Shown in pieces: positions 17,875 through 29,152 of a stretch of 64,000 nucleotides of DNA (position 1 is the stretch's first letter; each line of letters begins with the position of its first letter). Origin of the DNA: Acaricomes phytoseiuli DSM 14247 (lineage in GTDB: Bacteria; Actinomycetota; Actinomycetes; Actinomycetales; Micrococcaceae). The DNA lies in the NCBI RefSeq assembly GCF_000376245.1, contig NZ_AQXM01000058.1:1-64000 (forward strand), written 5' to 3'. The notes under the pieces are model-generated. The model was not told the origin of the DNA and searched no databases. It worked only from the letters and a program-made list of their open reading frames with translations. The translations under genes and the position numbers were made by a program.

Positions 17875-17982
17875 TTATCAACAGAAAGCGCAGTGTGGAA
17901 ATAGTAATCACAGGAAGACGGCGATGGAAAGCGAACTACACGCGTGTAAGTTATGCCCACCTGTGGACTTCCTTGTGGATAA
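17875..17982. promoter_or_regulatory. DnaA-box-like cluster between crtE and the rhomboid gene
   Basis: Within 108 bases I find ttatcaaca (17875-17883), tgtggactt (17962-17970) and a perfect tgtggataa (17974-17982), plus weaker tgtggaaat at 17894. The perfect 9-mer is the reverse complement of the consensus DnaA box ttatccaca. The region 17770-18016 has no gene and must contain the crtE promoter. Confidence 0.5.
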
Positions 17983-18016
17983 CTTACCGGGCTGGGGACT
18001 GCTAAGAACTAGCGGA

Positions 18017-18892
18017 TCAGCCCAGAACCGGCGTGAACAGGAAGTCGTGCAGTACCGCGGCCCGCCATACCGTAAGCGCCAGGAGGATCAGCATGATCAC
18101 CGCCAAGCCGGCCCATTGGTACACCTGCCGGCCGGCCGGGGCATAGATGAAGATCAACCCCAGGAGTGCCCCGGCGATCAACCCGCCCAGATGGGCTTGC
18201 CAGGCGATACCCGGAATCATGAAGCCCAGAACCGCGTTGATGCCGAGGACCACCAGGATCGGCGTGAGGTTGGCGCGCTGTTTGAGCTGCAGGACGAGCA
18301 CCGCTCCGAATAAGCCGAAAACCGCACCGGAGGCACCGACGACTCCCTGATCCACCGGTGCTATCAGCAGAACAGCAACGGAGCCAGCGAAACCGGAAAC
18401 CAGGAACAAAGCGAGGAATCGCAGTCTCCCCAGAACGGGCTCCAGGGCCTGGCCTAGCACGTAGAGGGCCCACATATTGAAGAGGATGTGACCGAGGAAG
18501 CTCGTTGAGTGCGCGAAGACCGAGGTGAGCATCCGCCAAGGCTGGAGTTCCGTGAGGAAGGGCGCGTACATGAGCGTGTTTTGTAGGTTAAGCCCCGGAA
18601 CCCATTCGAAAACGAAGACCACCACGCAAATGGCGATGAGTGTGAAGGTCACCACGGGCCGGCCTTCGCGAGCCACCGCACCGAAAGCCGTCCTCTGCTT
18701 CGGCAAGTTTCGGTTGGCCTCCTCAACGCAGTCCACGCACTGAATCCCCACGGCAGCATGACGCTGGCAATCGGTGCAGGCCGGGCGACCACAGCGCTGG
18801 CAGCGCACATACGCCGCCCTATCGGGGTGCCGGGGGCATACGGGAACCTCCGTGCCCTGGCCTTCGTATGCCCCTGGAACCCCGTAACTCAC
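18017..18892 (-). CDS. Rhomboid family intramembrane serine protease with N-terminal zinc-binding segment
   Basis: 291 residues. The N-terminus carries Cys/His pairs (CPRHPD, CQRCGRPACTDCQ, CVDC) like a B-box-type zinc ribbon. Six membrane helices follow. The catalytic Ser lies in VGASGAVFG and the His in WQAHLGG; the HILFNMWAL segment is typical. GTG start at 18890-18892, four bases after the ppiA stop, so it is probably co-transcribed with ppiA. Same neighbourhood as in many actinobacteria (crgA-rhomboid-ppiA), except for the inserted crt operon. Substrates unknown. Confidence 0.92.
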   Translation of the reverse strand: MSYGVPGAYEGQGTEVPVCPRHPDRAAYVRCQRCGRPACTDCQRHAAVGIQCVDCVEEANRNLPKQRTAFGAVAREGRPVVTFTLIAICVVVFVFEWVPGLNLQNTLMYAPFLTELQPWRMLTSVFAHSTSFLGHILFNMWALYVLGQALEPVLGRLRFLALFLVSGFAGSVAVLLIAPVDQGVVGASGAVFGLFGAVLVLQLKQRANLTPILVVLGINAVLGFMIPGIAWQAHLGGLIAGALLGLIFIYAPAGRQVYQWAGLAVIMLILLALTVWRAAVLHDFLFTPVLG

Positions 18893-18896
18893 TGAG

Positions 18897-19439
18897 TCAG
18901 AGCTGCTCTACAGTGATCGACTCGATCACTACATCGTCAAGCGGCTTATCACCCGCAGCCGTGCGAACGGCCTGGATCTTATCGACAACAGCCTTGGAGT
19001 CTTCATCGGCTACTTCACCGAAGATGGAATGCTTTCCCTGCAGCCACGGAGTGGGAACCGTGGTGATGAAGAACTGAGAGCCGTTGGTGCCCCGACCGCC
19101 CTGGATGCCGGCGTTGGCCATTGCGAGCTTGTAGGGCTGGCTGAAGTCCAGTTCCGGGTGGATCTCATCATCGAACTGGTACCCCGGGCCGCCGATACCG
19201 CGGCCCAGCGGATCGCCGCCCTGGATCATGAAGTCGGGGATGATGCGGTGGAAAATCGTTCCGTTATAGAGGGGCGCATCACTGCTCTCGCCGGTCTCCG
19301 GATGAGTCCAGGTTTTTTCGCCGGTGGCCAGGCCGGCGAAGTTCTGCACCGTCTTCGGCGCGTGATTGCCGAAGAGGTTCAGCCGGATATCACCGTGATT
19401 GGTGTGCATAGTGGCATGGGCAGTCGCTGCAACAGTCAT
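18897..19439 (-). CDS. ppiA: Peptidyl-prolyl cis-trans isomerase, cyclophilin type
   Basis: 180 residues. Cyclophilin core motifs FHRIIPDFMIQGGDP, GTNGSQFFIT and KHSIFGEV are present, with the catalytic Arg in FHRII. ATG at 19439 is chosen because the family begins near the ATMHTNHGDI segment; the open frame extends 78 codons further upstream without homology. No signal peptide, so cytoplasmic. Divergent from the Ala/Lys-rich gene. Confidence 0.94.
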   Translation of the reverse strand: MTVAATAHATMHTNHGDIRLNLFGNHAPKTVQNFAGLATGEKTWTHPETGESSDAPLYNGTIFHRIIPDFMIQGGDPLGRGIGGPGYQFDDEIHPELDFSQPYKLAMANAGIQGGRGTNGSQFFITTVPTPWLQGKHSIFGEVADEDSKAVVDKIQAVRTAAGDKPLDDVVIESITVEQL

Positions 19440-19586
19440 ACTGATTATTCTTTCATGATCTCGTGTATCGGGGCCCAGTGGTATCCCGGTGCGTCTTGTG
19501 ATTTCTGCCGGAAGTCGCCGTCGACTGCCATTCAGCGCGGATTCCACGTAGGCTAAAGGGAGTTTCGATGAATTCGGGAGGTAGTT

Positions 19587-20390
19587 GTGAAGAAAGCAGA
19601 TCGTGTCACCCGTGATCTCGAGGAAACCGTGAATCACGTCAAAGATCAGGCCAAGGACTGGACCGGCCCGCAAGTAGAGTCCGTGCGAAACTGGGCAGAG
19701 AATACTACGCCCAAGGTTCAGGAAGGCTTCCGCAAGGCCGCCCAGTTCACTGCCGATGGCGTAGCCACCGTCACTCCCAAGCTGCAGGACAAGCTGGAAA
19801 AATTCGGCCCGAAACTCTCCGATGCGGTGGATAATGCTGCGCCGAAGCTGGCGGAGAATCTGGAAAAGGCGACCCCGGCTCTGCAGAACGCCAAGAACAG
19901 AGTGGTCGAGGAATACCTGCCGAAGTTCTCAACGAAGCTCGGCGAAACCGCACAAGCTGTTGGCAAAGCCCTCGATGGTGCCGCGTCAGAGGCTTCTGCA
20001 GCTATCGAGAAGACGGCGAAGCCCGCCGTCTCCCAGGGCAAACGGGCGACGAAGAAAGCTCGTAAGGCAGCTGAGCGCAGCGCGAAAGAAGCAGCAGCAG
20101 AATTCAAGCGGCAGCAGAAGAAGGCGTCCGGCAGCTCGAAGAAGGGCTGGCTGATCGTCGGGGTCATCGGTGCTGCAGTAGCCGCCGGAGTCGCCGTCTG
20201 GCGCGCCTCCCGCCCGGTGGAGGATCCGTGGAAGGTTCCGGAGCCGGTCAAGAATGTGGCGGAAAAAGCCGAATCGGCCGGTGCCGAGCTCAAAGAAAAG
20301 GCTGAAGACGCAGCGGATAAAGCTTCTGAGACCGCCAAGGATGCCAAGGACAAGGCTGAGAAGAAGGTCGACGATCTGAAGAAGTCCTGA
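19587..20390 (+). CDS. Ala/Lys-rich helical protein (apolipoprotein/LEA-like) with one membrane helix
   Basis: 267 residues, strongly helical and charged, with repeated 11-residue-like amphipathic blocks such as TPKLQDKLEKFGPKL and KLAENLEKATP. One hydrophobic segment (about 189-208, GWLIVGVIGAAVAAGVAVW) is followed by a VEDPWKVPEP segment and a Lys/Glu/Ala tail. GTG at 19587 is preceded by gggag (19576-19580). Proteins like this near ppiA are annotated as apolipoprotein A1/A4/E-like or LEA-like in Arthrobacter; their role is unknown, possibly envelope protection. Confidence 0.85.
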   Translation: MKKADRVTRDLEETVNHVKDQAKDWTGPQVESVRNWAENTTPKVQEGFRKAAQFTADGVATVTPKLQDKLEKFGPKLSDAVDNAAPKLAENLEKATPALQNAKNRVVEEYLPKFSTKLGETAQAVGKALDGAASEASAAIEKTAKPAVSQGKRATKKARKAAERSAKEAAAEFKRQQKKASGSSKKGWLIVGVIGAAVAAGVAVWRASRPVEDPWKVPEPVKNVAEKAESAGAELKEKAEDAADKASETAKDAKDKAEKKVDDLKKS

Positions 20391-20439
20391 ATCGTCTTGA
20401 CCGTTCTGCGGTCAGAAGATTCCACGCAGATTTTCAGTG

Positions 20440-20478
20440 AGCATTGCGGGGTGAAGGCTTCCTTCACCCCGCAATGCT
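20440..20478. terminator. 18-bp perfect stem-loop terminator
   Basis: Arms 20440-20457 and 20461-20478 are exactly complementary with a 3-base loop (ctt), followed by aaatttaataac. It lies 50 bases after the Ala/Lys-rich gene. The run-out has only short T-runs. Its right arm ends 13 bases before the next ATG. Confidence 0.8.
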
Positions 20479-20491
20479 AAATTTAATAACG

Positions 20492-21391
20492 ATGACACAG
20501 AATTCACACAACGACGATCTCTCCTCGATTTCGCCTTCCGGAAGCTCGGAACTTCAGCAGAAGCCGAGTGTAGCCATCATTATTCCGGCGTATAACGAGG
20601 AAGCCGTGATCCGGCAGTGCCTGATCGCGGCGATCTACCAATCCGTTCCGGCGGATGAGATCATCGTGGTGGATAACCGATCCACCGACTCCACCTGCGA
20701 GATCGTGCAGAAAATGCAGCAGGAATACCCGGAAAGCCCCCTGCGGCTGCTTCATCAAGAAGCAGACCAAGGCCTTATCCCCACCCGCAATTACGGTCTT
20801 GACCGGGCCAGTTCCGATATCCTCGGCCGGATCGATGCCGACTCCGTCCTGGAACCGGACTGGGTGGAGCAAGTGCAGAAAGCCTTCCTAGTCTCTACTG
20901 TCTCTGCCGCGACGGGGCCCGTGGTCTATTACGATATGCCGCTGCGCCGATTCGGCCTCAAAGCCGATGACAAGATGCGCCAGCTCATGCTCAAACTGGC
21001 CAAGCAGCAGTATCACTTCCTCTTAGGCAGCAATATGGCCATTCGCAACAGCGCCTGGAAAACCATCCGCAGTGAAGTCTGCCGTGATGAAGAAGATTTG
21101 ATGCATGAGGATATCGATCTTTCACTGCATTTGGCGGATAACGACCTCAAGGTCCAGTACGTGCCGGCGATGATCAGCGGGATGTCCGCGCGGAGGTTAG
21201 AGGATTCGCCACGCGATTACCGCTTCTATGTGACCCGTTTCGAGCGGACATATAAAGCACATAACGTCAAGAACCTAGCCCTCAAAGCTCCTATGGTTGT
21301 CTTCTTCTCGGTGTATTTCCCGGCCAAAGTGCTACGAGCCCTGCACACCGCCAGCGTCGGTCAAGCAGCACAGCGGACCGTGAGGTCTTAG
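20492..21391 (+). CDS. Family 2 glycosyltransferase
   Basis: 299 residues, GT-A fold. IIIPAYNEEAVIRQCL (N-terminal nucleotide site), VVDNRSTDST, the DxD-type IDADSVLEPDW (about 105-115) and a later HEDIDLSLHLA acceptor/base motif. A weakly hydrophobic C-terminal stretch (about 265-285) may touch the membrane. ATG at 20492 is the first sensible start; there is no Shine-Dalgarno and a terminator stem ends 13 bases upstream, so it may be leaderless from a promoter overlapping tttaat (20482-20487). Substrate unknown; the neighbouring SDR and the carotenoid operon are only suggestive. Confidence 0.85.
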   Translation: MTQNSHNDDLSSISPSGSSELQQKPSVAIIIPAYNEEAVIRQCLIAAIYQSVPADEIIVVDNRSTDSTCEIVQKMQQEYPESPLRLLHQEADQGLIPTRNYGLDRASSDILGRIDADSVLEPDWVEQVQKAFLVSTVSAATGPVVYYDMPLRRFGLKADDKMRQLMLKLAKQQYHFLLGSNMAIRNSAWKTIRSEVCRDEEDLMHEDIDLSLHLADNDLKVQYVPAMISGMSARRLEDSPRDYRFYVTRFERTYKAHNVKNLALKAPMVVFFSVYFPAKVLRALHTASVGQAAQRTVRS

Positions 21392-21472
21392 ATTCCACAC
21401 GAACGCAGAAGCGGACGTCACAACAACCCCATAAGCCCGACGATAACGTAACAACTCTCCTGAGGCCATCAC

Positions 21473-22441
21473 TCAAGCAGCATTGAGGACTCGGCGTTCG
21501 TCTTCGTCACTCAGTCCACAGCGGCGCGGAGTGGTACGGCTGTGCTCTTCCCACACCAAACTGTCCGTGAGCGTTTCTGCTAGGGGGCGTGTGACTAAGC
21601 CCGCTGCACGGGCACGCGTAGTATCCATGGTGGCGAACCCTCGCCATTCGGGGTCAGCGATCCACAGGGACAGCGATGCCGGTCCCATCCACCCGCCAAT
21701 GCCTGACTCTGCCAGCCTGCCCGGGGCAATCCACACCGGGGTAGCTGTGGACCCAGAAATAGCGGCAGCAGTTGCCAAGACGTCGCGCAGACACATCGTC
21801 AAACCCGTCGCATTGAAAACGCCTTCAGACCGCCGTTCGGCGAGGTCGACCAGCCACGCCGCAAGATCGCGGACGTCGATGATCGCGCAGGGGAAGTCCG
21901 GCTCCGCGGGTGCCACCACATGCTCGGCGACGGGATGCGCGAACCGCCAAGGCCAATATCCGGTGCGGCCAGAGTCGTCTCCAGGTCCACCAATCAGGCC
22001 CGAGCGTACCACCGCACAAGGACCAGCAGCTCGTACGATTCGCTCGCAAGCGACCTTGGCCGGGCCATAGTCATCATCCGTCTCCATGGCATCAAAGCAC
22101 AACGGATCGAGCACGGCGGAATCCTCGCCTTGTTCGATCCGCGAGAAATCAGCATAGACGTTGCCGCTCGAAATGAAGACACGATGGCGTGTACGCAGGT
22201 CACGGACCGCCCGCCGAACTTGCCCTGGCTGGCGAGAAACATCAACGATGCTATCCCACATACGGTCTGCCAGACTTGTCAGGCCGCTCTCCTCGTCTCG
22301 GTCAGCCCGGACGAAACTGACTCCGTCTGGTGGTTCTGCCGACCCTCGTGCCACACAGGTGACGCGATGACCACGCTCCACCCCTTGGCGTGCTATCTGC
22401 CTACTAAGAAACGCGGTACCACCGAGGATGAGCAAGTCCAT
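21473..22441 (-). CDS. NAD-dependent epimerase/dehydratase (extended or atypical SDR)
   Basis: 322 residues. N-terminal Rossmann motif MDLLILGGTAFLSRQIA, Ser in FISSGNVYAD and a YGPAKVACE segment matching YxxxK. Later VVRSGLIGGPGD and IIDVRDLAAWLVDLA are typical of epimerase/reductase-like SDRs. Convergent with the glycosyltransferase. No convincing ribosome site; gaagagg lies about 20 bases upstream. It is not part of the usual conserved gene order here and may be an accessory gene. Confidence 0.85.
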   Translation of the reverse strand: MDLLILGGTAFLSRQIARQGVERGHRVTCVARGSAEPPDGVSFVRADRDEESGLTSLADRMWDSIVDVSRQPGQVRRAVRDLRTRHRVFISSGNVYADFSRIEQGEDSAVLDPLCFDAMETDDDYGPAKVACERIVRAAGPCAVVRSGLIGGPGDDSGRTGYWPWRFAHPVAEHVVAPAEPDFPCAIIDVRDLAAWLVDLAERRSEGVFNATGLTMCLRDVLATAAAISGSTATPVWIAPGRLAESGIGGWMGPASLSLWIADPEWRGFATMDTTRARAAGLVTRPLAETLTDSLVWEEHSRTTPRRCGLSDEDERRVLNAA

Positions 22442-22566
22442 AAAACCATTGAACCTGGCCTCTTCTTCCGCCAGAAGAGCCGTTCGCCATGAGCCAAGCT
22501 ACAGCGAAGAAGAGTGTATGGAACACGAGCATTCGTGTCTCGCCTGTTCCAGTAAGAAACTTTCGG

Positions 22567-22639
22567 TGGAGGCAAGGGGACTCGAACCCCTAACCCCCTG
22601 CTTGCAAAGCAGGTGCGCTACCAATTGCGCCATGCCCCC
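22567..22639 (-). tRNA. tRNA-Ala (anticodon TGC)
   Basis: Minus-strand cloverleaf of 73 nt: acceptor gggggca/tgcctcc with one G-U pair, anticodon stem cctgc/gcagg with loop tttgcaa, giving TGC, and T-arm ggttcgagt. CCA is not encoded. Together with tRNA-Ile upstream it flanks the DLW-39 gene, a standard actinobacterial layout after gyrA. Confidence 0.96.
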
Positions 22640-22660
22640 GAATATCCTCTAGAGGATATC

Positions 22661-22780
22661 TTACTTCACCGGGTCGGTGCCCTTACTCCAGGCGTCCTTC
22701 TGAGAGTTGGATTCCTGCATTTTCTTCCGCAGGAAAATCACTCCAGCGACAGCAGCCGCAATAGCGATCAACTTCTTCAT
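22661..22780 (-). CDS. DLW-39 family small protein
   Basis: Exactly 39 residues: MKKLIAIAAAVAGVIFLRKKMQ, then a polar tail with QKDAWSKGTDPVK. This is the DLW-39 family, named for its length and a DLW motif, which here reads DAW. A hydrophobic N-terminus suggests membrane association. The second of two adjacent ATGs (22780) is chosen because ggagg (22786-22790) is then 5 bases away. Located between tRNA-Ile and tRNA-Ala as in other actinobacteria. Function unknown. Confidence 0.88.
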   Translation of the reverse strand: MKKLIAIAAAVAGVIFLRKKMQESNSQKDAWSKGTDPVK

Positions 22781-22819
22781 CATTACCTCCTGGGCGTCTG
22801 GGAAGAATCCGAAGATTCG

Positions 22820-22893
22820 TGGGCGTACCAGGACTTGAACCTGGGACCTCTTCGTTATCAGCGAAGCGCTCTAACCGCCTGAGCTATACGCCC
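22820..22893 (-). tRNA. tRNA-Ile (anticodon GAT)
   Basis: 74 nt on the minus strand: acceptor gggcgta/tacgccc, anticodon stem cttcg/cgaag with loop ctgataa, giving GAT, and T-arm ggttcaagt. Discriminator A, no encoded CCA. Confidence 0.96.
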
Positions 22894-23010
22894 TCAGTCC
22901 CAGAGCCAGCATTGCCGCTCTCGGGATTCCCTTGCGAGCCGAAATAAAACTTTACCGCATGCGGTACATCGCCTCCAAATGGGGCGATCAAGCGGTTTCG
23001 GCTCACCGGA

Positions 23011-23499
23011 TCAGTCGTCCGTCAAGGTCACTCCGATTCCGCCCACAAGCGTGGCGGAGATGTTGTAGAGCACAGCGGAGAGCATCGCCAAAGCGGTCAA
23101 CAAGACGACATTAACCACGGCTACGATCGTCGCAAAAGAGGCTACCTGGCCCAACGAGGCGAAGCTCCTGATATCGAACCCGCTGCCGGTTCCTCCCGCC
23201 AGAATGCTGTTGATCCGACCGAACACACCGGTCAGATCCAGAACGGACCAGAGCACAATAGCGGCAACCACGATCACGATGCCGAGAGCCACCGAGAGCA
23301 GGAAGGAGAGTTTGAGTACTGACCAGGGCTCCACCCGGGAGACCTGAAGCCGCGCCTGGCGGGCTTTAGTAGCCGGCGCCGGTTTCACCAGTGCGGGCCG
23401 GGGTGAGCTCTCCGCGGTCTTGCTGGCGGCCGGCCGCTGCTGAGGTTTGACCGGCTGTGCACTCTTGGCTGCCGATGCATTGGAGTTATTGCTGCTCAC
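23011..23499 (-). CDS. DUF3566 membrane protein
   Basis: 162 residues: a Pro/Ala/Lys-rich N-terminus (1-55), then [21 protein letters not shown] (first membrane helix, about 60-85) and a second helix (about 122-152). The [15 protein letters not shown] ending is characteristic of the DUF3566 family always found after gyrA in actinobacteria (CwsA-like position in mycobacteria). Start overlaps the gyrA stop (ATGA). Confidence 0.92.
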   Translation of the reverse strand: MSSNNSNASAAKSAQPVKPQQRPAASKTAESSPRPALVKPAPATKARQARLQVSRVEPWSVLKLSFLLSVALGIVIVVAAIVLWSVLDLTGVFGRINSILAGGTGSGFDIRSFASLGQVASFATIVAVVNVVLLTALAMLSAVLYNISATLVGGIGVTLTDD

Positions 23500-26102
23500 T
23501 CGTTGCCTCCCTCGATACCGGAGGCTGCCTCCGGCGTACCGTCTTCAATCAACGGTACTTCATTCTCCGTGTTTTCAACGCTCACTGATTCTTCCACGAG
23601 AATCTCTTCATCTGAATCTTCAGCGACTACCAGGCCCCGTTCAATATTACGGGCGACTTCGAGAATACGATCGTTTTTACCGGGTTTAGCGAAGATCACG
23701 CCCATGGTGTCACGGCCTTTAGCCGGCACTTCGTTCACCTTGGAGCGGACCACTTTACCGCTGCCCATGACCACAAGAACCTCGTCATCGTCTTCCACGA
23801 TCACCGCCCCGACCAGGTCTCCACGATCCTCGACGAGCTTGGCCACCTTAATACCCAGACCACCGCGGCCCTGCGTACGGTACTCGCTGACCGCCGTCCG
23901 CTTCGCGTAGCCGCCTTCGGTCACCACGAAGACATAGGAGTCATCACTGACAACATCCGCTGCCAAGAGCTCGTCATCGGCGCGGAATTTCATACCGGTG
24001 ACACCGGAGGTCGCCCGGCCCATGGGCCGCAGCGCTTCATCGGTCGCGGTGAAGCGGATGGACTGGCCTTTTCGGGAGACCAGCAGCATGTCATCGCTTT
24101 CAGAGACTAGCCGAGCGGAAACCAGCTCATCGCCTTCACGGAGATTGATCGCGATAACCCCCGCAGAACGCTTGGTATCGTAATCCTCCAGCCGAGTCTT
24201 CTTCACCAGACCGTTCTTCGTGGCCAGAACCAGATACGGCGCCTGAGCGTAATCCCGCAGGTCGAGAACCTGAGTGATGCTCTCATCCGGCTGGAACGCT
24301 AGCAGATTGGCGACATGCTGACCTTTGGCGTCTCGGCCCGCTTCCTGGAGCTCATAGGCTTTCGCCCGGTACACCCGGCCCAGATTCGTGAAGAAGAGCA
24401 GCCAATGATGGGTCGTGGTGACAAAGAAGTGCTCCACCACATCATCGCCCCGGAGCTGAGCGCCCTTGATGCCCTTGCCGCCGCGGTGCTGCGAACGGTA
24501 GTTATCACTGCGGGTGCGCTTGACGTACCCACCGCGGGTGATCGTGACGACCATTTCCTCTTCCGGAATGAGATCTTCGATGCTCATCCCCGGGTCATAA
24601 CCCAGCAGGATCTCGGTCCGCCGATCATCGCCGTATTTGGCGGAGATCTCCGCCAGTTCCTCGTGCACGATCTCGCGCTGCTTCGCCTCTGAATTCAGAA
24701 TCGAATTGTAACCGGCGATCCGACGTTCCAGTTCATCGCGCTCATCCTGGATCTTCTGGCGCTCCAGCGCGGCGAGGCGGCGCAGTTGCATATCCAGGAT
24801 GGCATTGGCCTGCGGCTCATCGATGCCCAGGAGGTCGATCAGCCCGGAACGGGCTTCTTCAACCGTGGGTGAGCGCCGGATCAGCGCGATCACGTTATCT
24901 AAGTCGTCCAGAGCTTTGAGCAGGCCGCGGAGGATATGCGCCCGAGCCTCAGCCTCTTTCAGCAGGAATTTGGTGCGCCGGACGATGACTTCCAGCTGGT
25001 GCACCGTCCAGTGCCGGATGAAGGCATCCAGGCTCAGCGTGCGCGGCACGCCGTCGACGATGGCGAGCATGTTCGCGCTGAAGTTCTCCTGCAGCTGCGT
25101 GTGCTTGTACAGGTTGTTCAGAACGACCTTCGGCACGGCATCCCGCTTCAGCACTACGACGAGCCGCTGGCCGGTGCGGCCGGAGGTCTCATCGCGCAGG
25201 TCCGCGATTCCGGAGACCTTACCGTCCTTGACCAGATCAGCGATCTTCACCGCGAGGTTATCCGGGTTGACTTGATACGGAAGTTCGGTGACCACCAGGC
25301 AGGTGCGGCCCTGGATCTCCTCCACGTTGACAATGGCGCGCATCGTGATGGAGCCGCGCCCGGTGCGGTAGGCGTCTTCGATGCCGCGGTGGCCGAGGAT
25401 CAGCGCGCCGGTGGGGAAATCTGGGCCCTTGATCCGCTCGAGGAGGGCCTCGAGCAGCTCTTCCCGGCTGGCCTCCGGGTTCTCCAGGTGCCACTGCGCA
25501 CCGGAGATGACTTCGCGGAGGTTATGCGGCGGGATATTGGTGGCCATACCCACCGCGATCCCGGAGGATCCGTTGACCAGGAGGTTCGGGAACCGAGCCG
25601 GCAGTACCACCGGTTCCTGGTTCTTGCCGTCGTAGTTGTCCTGGAAGTTGACGGTGTCCTTGTCGATGTCCCGGACCATTTCCATGGCAAGCGGGGCCAT
25701 CTTGGTCTCGGTGTACCGGGGAGCAGCGGCGCCGTCATTACCGGGTGAACCGAAGTTCCCCTGGCCCAGGGCAAGGGGATAGCGCATGACCCAATCCTGG
25801 ATCAGCCGGACGAGCGCATCGTAGATCGCAGTGTCGCCGTGCGGGTGGTACTGGCCCATGACTTCGCCGACCACGCGTGCGCATTTATTGAAAGAACGAT
25901 CGGGCCGGTAGCCGCCGTCGTACATCGCGTAAAGAACCCGGCGGTGCACCGGCTTGAGCCCATCGCGCACTTCCGGCAAAGCCCGGCCGACGATCACGGC
26001 CATCGCGTAATCGAGGTAGGAGCGCTGCATCTCCGTCTGCAGCTCGACCTGTTCTATATGGTCGGTCCGGATGACGGTTCCCTCGACGATTTCGTCAGAC
26101 AT
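23496..26102 (-). CDS. gyrA: DNA gyrase subunit A
   Basis: 868 residues. Breaks and rejoins DNA during negative supercoiling. N-terminal domain with the quinolone-region segment [14 protein letters not shown] (a Thr at the E. coli Ser83 position, Asp at the Asp87 position) and the catalytic Tyr in [10 protein letters not shown] (near residue 127). The C-terminal domain has beta-pinwheel repeats and the GyrA box QRGGKG-like HRGGKGIKG; an acidic tail ends the protein. 84 bases after gyrB. Confidence 0.97.
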   Translation of the reverse strand: MSDEIVEGTVIRTDHIEQVELQTEMQRSYLDYAMAVIVGRALPEVRDGLKPVHRRVLYAMYDGGYRPDRSFNKCARVVGEVMGQYHPHGDTAIYDALVRLIQDWVMRYPLALGQGNFGSPGNDGAAAPRYTETKMAPLAMEMVRDIDKDTVNFQDNYDGKNQEPVVLPARFPNLLVNGSSGIAVGMATNIPPHNLREVISGAQWHLENPEASREELLEALLERIKGPDFPTGALILGHRGIEDAYRTGRGSITMRAIVNVEEIQGRTCLVVTELPYQVNPDNLAVKIADLVKDGKVSGIADLRDETSGRTGQRLVVVLKRDAVPKVVLNNLYKHTQLQENFSANMLAIVDGVPRTLSLDAFIRHWTVHQLEVIVRRTKFLLKEAEARAHILRGLLKALDDLDNVIALIRRSPTVEEARSGLIDLLGIDEPQANAILDMQLRRLAALERQKIQDERDELERRIAGYNSILNSEAKQREIVHEELAEISAKYGDDRRTEILLGYDPGMSIEDLIPEEEMVVTITRGGYVKRTRSDNYRSQHRGGKGIKGAQLRGDDVVEHFFVTTTHHWLLFFTNLGRVYRAKAYELQEAGRDAKGQHVANLLAFQPDESITQVLDLRDYAQAPYLVLATKNGLVKKTRLEDYDTKRSAGVIAINLREGDELVSARLVSESDDMLLVSRKGQSIRFTATDEALRPMGRATSGVTGMKFRADDELLAADVVSDDSYVFVVTEGGYAKRTAVSEYRTQGRGGLGIKVAKLVEDRGDLVGAVIVEDDDEVLVVMGSGKVVRSKVNEVPAKGRDTMGVIFAKPGKNDRILEVARNIERGLVVAEDSDEEILVEESVSVENTENEVPLIEDGTPEAASGIEGGNE

Positions 26103-26186
26103 ACTTCACAATCGCTTTCTCTCTGCCAGGATCCTGTTGAAGAAGCCCAGCAAACGGCTCAGGGCGGGTGCTGATACCTCGGTGCC

Positions 26187-28552
<2,366 letters not shown>

Positions 28553-29152
28553 TCAGCCATAGGTATCCCGGGGGCCGCGGCCGTTCACCCGCCGGGCTCC
28601 TTTAGCCCAGTTAGGCGCTGCCGGTCCCAGAACATGAATCACCGTCACCACTCCGGCCCCCAGCTCTTTATCGAAGCGCTGCAACAGAGTCGAGGAGAGC
28701 AGTCGCAGCTGAGTAGCCCAGCTAGTGGAATCGCAACGCACCTGCAATTTAGTTCCGGTGAAGGATTCCGGCTGGCAATGCGCAGCGATCTCCGGGCCCA
28801 CTAAAACATCCCAGCGAGTGATCACGGAACCGACCGCTACCGGAGCCGCCCAGCCGCGTTCGGAAATCATCCGACTGACCACGCCCCCCAGCTCCTGAGG
28901 ATCCCGGCCCGTTTGCTGCCCGGAACCGAATCGGCGCCGATTTCTACCACCCCGGCCCGAGCCACGCGCCGCAGAACCCTGCAGACCTGAAGACTGCTTG
29001 CGCTGCGGCCGATCCCCCCGAGCCTGAGCGGCCTGACGCATCCGGTTGAGTGCGAAGCGAGGAGCATCGACCTTTTCCGTCTCTTCCGAAGAGCCGATTC
29101 CTCCCGGGATCGGCTGCGGATCAGACAATTCTTCACTCATTTCTTCACTCAT
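28553..29152 (-). CDS. dciA: DUF721 protein DciA-type helicase-loading factor
   Basis: 199 residues with a basic, disordered N-terminal half and a C-terminal DUF721 domain (about 95-185): VGPEIAAHCQPESF, LQVRCDSTSWATQLRLL and a final VTVIHVLGPAAPNW. DUF721/DciA proteins load the replicative helicase DnaB in bacteria lacking DnaC/DnaI. The start lies 8 bases inside recF, so the two are coupled. The target, dnaB, is at the other end of the window. Confidence 0.9.
   Translation of the reverse strand: MSEEMSEELSDPQPIPGGIGSSEETEKVDAPRFALNRMRQAAQARGDRPQRKQSSGLQGSAARGSGRGGRNRRRFGSGQQTGRDPQELGGVVSRMISERGWAAPVAVGSVITRWDVLVGPEIAAHCQPESFTGTKLQVRCDSTSWATQLRLLSSTLLQRFDKELGAGVVTVIHVLGPAAPNWAKGARRVNGRGPRDTYG

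Noticed and set aside
17924-18313. 129-codon plus-strand frame between crtE and rhomboid
   Set aside because: Mostly antisense to the rhomboid gene, rich in Gln/Asp/Arg; no ribosome site. A carotenoid regulator was looked for and not found.
22955-22968. taccgcatgcggta palindrome between tRNA-Ile and DUF3566
   Set aside because: Only 7-bp arms; no context that identifies a binding protein.
24936-25748. 270-codon plus-strand frame opposite gyrA
   Set aside because: Shadow of gyrA in another frame.
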